A model generated the notes under the pieces. It was not told where the DNA came from. It saw nothing but the letters and a program-made list of their open reading frames with translations, and made no database searches. Made by a program: the position numbers and the translations under genes. A DNA stretch of 64,000 bases from the NCBI RefSeq assembly GCF_010587385.1, contig NZ_CP047476.1, forward strand, positions 186,001 through 250,000. Direction: 5' to 3'. Below, piece by piece: positions 62,404 through 64,000 of this stretch (positions are counted from its first letter, which is position 1; each line of letters begins with the position of its first letter). The DNA comes from Vibrio astriarenae (GTDB taxonomy: Bacteria; Pseudomonadota; Gammaproteobacteria; Enterobacterales; Vibrionaceae).

Positions 62404-64000
62404 CTACTTTACCTCAGGGTAAGCCACCTCAAGTTTCGCCAACTTCTCAGCTTGCTCTGCGGGTGAGCCAGTGTGCTTAGCCAAGAGATGGTAAAGTCCC
62501 GGAATGACAACGAGTGTCATCATGGTAGCGACTAACACCCCAGAGAAAATCACCACACCAATCGCATGACGAGACTCCCAGCCAGCACCACTGGCTAGCA
62601 TCAGGGGTATCGCACCAGCAAGGGTAGTAATTGCCGTCATTAGGATAGGGCGCAGGCGCTGACTCGCACCATCAACAATCGCTTGCTCGAAATCAGATCC
62701 TTTATCACGCAACTGGTTAATGAACTCGACAATCAAAATTCCGTTCTTACTCGCCAAACCGATCAACATAATAATGGCGATCTGCGAATAAACATCAATA
62801 ACTAGGTCAAAGACAATTAAGCCGCCGAGCGCCCCGGTTAGGGCCAAAGGTACGGTTAGTATGATCACGAACGGATGGATAAAGCTCTCGAATTGAGCGG
62901 CAAGCACGAGATAGACCACCATTAGGGCCAGAATAAAAATCAGTCCCATTGAGCTACTTGAACGCTTAAACTCGAGGGATTCACCTTTATAGTCCACCGT
63001 TACCTGGCTTGGCAGTTGCTCTTGTACCACATTTTCGAGATAGCTCAGAGCTTGGCTTAAAGAGTAACCATCGGCCAAATCCGCAGAAATAGTAATCGCT
63101 TTGCGGCGGTTGTAGTGTCTTAGAGAGCTTGGTTGTCCTTCAATGATAACGTTAACCAGCTTATCTAAACGCACAAGCTCGCCCGTATTTTGCGAACGCA
63201 CTTGAATCATCGCTAAGTCAGTAATGCTGTTAAACGCGTCACGTGGAGCACGAACGTGAACATCATACTCTTCACCATTTTCAATATAGGTGGTGATGTT
63301 TTTGCCTGCTAACACCGTCTCTAATGTGTTGGCTATTTCAGAGACTGGTATGCCCAGCTCATGGGCGTAGGCTTGATTGATTTGAGTGCGTAACCGAGGG
63401 GTCGTCTCGTTATAATCAGTATCTAAATCAAGCAAGTTAGGGTTCTCGCTGGCGATGCTGATGACTTTATCTGTCCACTCTTTAACTTGCTCGTAGCTAC
63501 CACCACCGATAACCAACTGCACAGGAGAGCGTGCGCGACTGCCAAAGCTGGTGGGGACAACCGGAGAGATCCGTAGGTCGACCATGGGCGTTAACTGGCG
63601 ACGGATCGTGTTTCCCACTTCAAACACACTCTGGTCACGCTCGCTCCAATCGACTAAGTCGATGATCAGCATGATTTCGTGCTCACCCCGTCGGCCAGGG
63701 GCACGAATCGCCATCGTTTCGATAGGGCCTTCTGGCGCCATCAGCAGGGCCATTCTATCTTCAATCTCACCGACATAAGGCTGCATGGCGTCAAAGCCAG
63801 TCCCTTCCGTTGCACGGAGCATTACCATGAGGCGCCCTTTGTCTTCACGAGCGACAAAAGATTGTGGCAGCGTGTGATAGACAAGTGCAATAAAGCCCAT
63901 GCTGACAACAACCAATAGCGCAGCCACCCAGCTGTGTTTGAGTAGGCGGGTAATCAAGTCACGATAGTTTTGCTCCAAACGCTTAAAAATAGACTCGGTA
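62404..64000 (-). CDS. RND (HAE1/AcrB-type) efflux permease, C-terminal half (5' end outside window)
   Basis: The frame is open to the right edge, so about 532 C-terminal residues are seen. The start residues (NYRDLITRLLKHSWVAALLVVVSMGFIALVYHTLPQSF) match the seventh helix region of HAE1-family RND pumps. LVVYLVLAAQFESFIHPFVIILTVPLALTGALGG and VLVATMMTLVVIPGLYHLLAK, plus the GIPVSEIANTLET docking-domain segment, support this. It would expel drugs or other compounds with an adaptor and outer-membrane channel not in this window. The TTG codon at 63978 is internal, not a start. Confidence 0.93.
   Translation of the reverse strand, partial: TESIFKRLEQNYRDLITRLLKHSWVAALLVVVSMGFIALVYHTLPQSFVAREDKGRLMVMLRATEGTGFDAMQPYVGEIEDRMALLMAPEGPIETMAIRAPGRRGEHEIMLIIDLVDWSERDQSVFEVGNTIRRQLTPMVDLRISPVVPTSFGSRARSPVQLVIGGGSYEQVKEWTDKVISIASENPNLLDLDTDYNETTPRLRTQINQAYAHELGIPVSEIANTLETVLAGKNITTYIENGEEYDVHVRAPRDAFNSITDLAMIQVRSQNTGELVRLDKLVNVIIEGQPSSLRHYNRRKAITISADLADGYSLSQALSYLENVVQEQLPSQVTVDYKGESLEFKRSSSSMGLIFILALMVVYLVLAAQFESFIHPFVIILTVPLALTGALGGLIVFDLVIDVYSQIAIIMLIGLASKNGILIVEFINQLRDKGSDFEQAIVDGASQRLRPILMTAITTLAGAIPLMLASGAGWESRHAIGVVIFSGVLVATMMTLVVIPGLYHLLAKHTGSPAEQAEKLAKLEVAYPEVK

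Noticed and set aside
63978..63978. TTG as start of the RND gene
   Set aside because: It falls in the middle of the RND domain order and the frame continues to the window edge.
1..64000. CRISPR arrays, insertion sequences, integrases, tRNA or rRNA genes, toxin-antitoxin pairs
   Set aside because: None recognised on either strand by eye; this is not proof of absence.

Overview
This window looks like a chromosomal segment of a marine gammaproteobacterium, most likely a Vibrio or close relative, and possibly from the second chromosome. The basis is gene content (divergent ppsA/ppsR, a TyrP-like permease, many secreted and lipid-anchored proteins, LysR/HxlR/LuxR regulators), moderate G+C and the style of the terminators. 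I see no rRNA or tRNA genes, insertion sequence, phage or CRISPR array. The species call is inference. About 50 protein genes are densely packed in short operons, and most convergent pairs are separated by a hairpin terminator.

Layout. 1-11.4 kb: two paralogous large secreted proteins (the first cut by the left edge) flank a metal-dependent amidohydrolase, a DUF1501/DUF1800 pair with a Tat signal, and a divergent PAS-LuxR-alpha/beta hydrolase fusion regulator whose nucleophile position is Cys. 11.5-19.2 kb: small stress or isomerase-like proteins, an ABC/FtsX/AttH-lipocalin operon, a globin, a polysaccharide-lyase-like protein and a DUF4336 protein. 19.2-25.9 kb: an aromatic amino acid permease behind an aromatic-rich leader ORF, a patatin lipoprotein, a flavin-reductase-like protein, and a divergent LysR/NmrA pair. 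26-32.7 kb: a guanine deaminase with an export signal, a VOC protein, a PHP-domain lipoprotein, a penicillin V acylase-like Ntn hydrolase, and a divergent SnoaL/HxlR pair. 32.8-39.5 kb: a DEAD-box helicase, a small charged secreted protein, an MFS exporter behind a probable translational attenuator, and divergent ppsA/ppsR. 39.6-49.5 kb: DUF3299 and cupin proteins with a divergent LysR, a DUF1007/NicO metal transport pair, a serine hydrolase, a DSD1-family PLP enzyme, a DUF1566 gene broken by an in-frame stop, and a quinone oxidoreductase. 49.5-60.5 kb: a guanidine utilisation locus. 60.8-64 kb: a DUF1254 protein and the C-terminal half of an RND efflux pump, cut by the right edge.

The most coherent system is the guanidine operon (50844-60523). 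It encodes an ABC importer (binding protein, permease, ATPase), two DUF1989 proteins (carboxyguanidine deiminase-like subunits), a biotin-dependent urea/guanidine carboxylase and an allophanate hydrolase. Together these would import guanidine, carboxylate it, deiminate the product to allophanate, and release ammonium and CO2. The RNA carries two different guanidine riboswitch classes: a ykkC (guanidine-I) aptamer in the 5' leader and a mini-ykkC (guanidine-II) pair of ACGA-loop hairpins inside the operon just before the carboxylase. A sigma-54-like promoter and NtrC-like sites lie upstream. The other strongest regulatory signal is the MFS leader: a five-codon ORF with a good Shine-Dalgarno, followed by nested hairpins that would mask the MFS ribosome-binding site.
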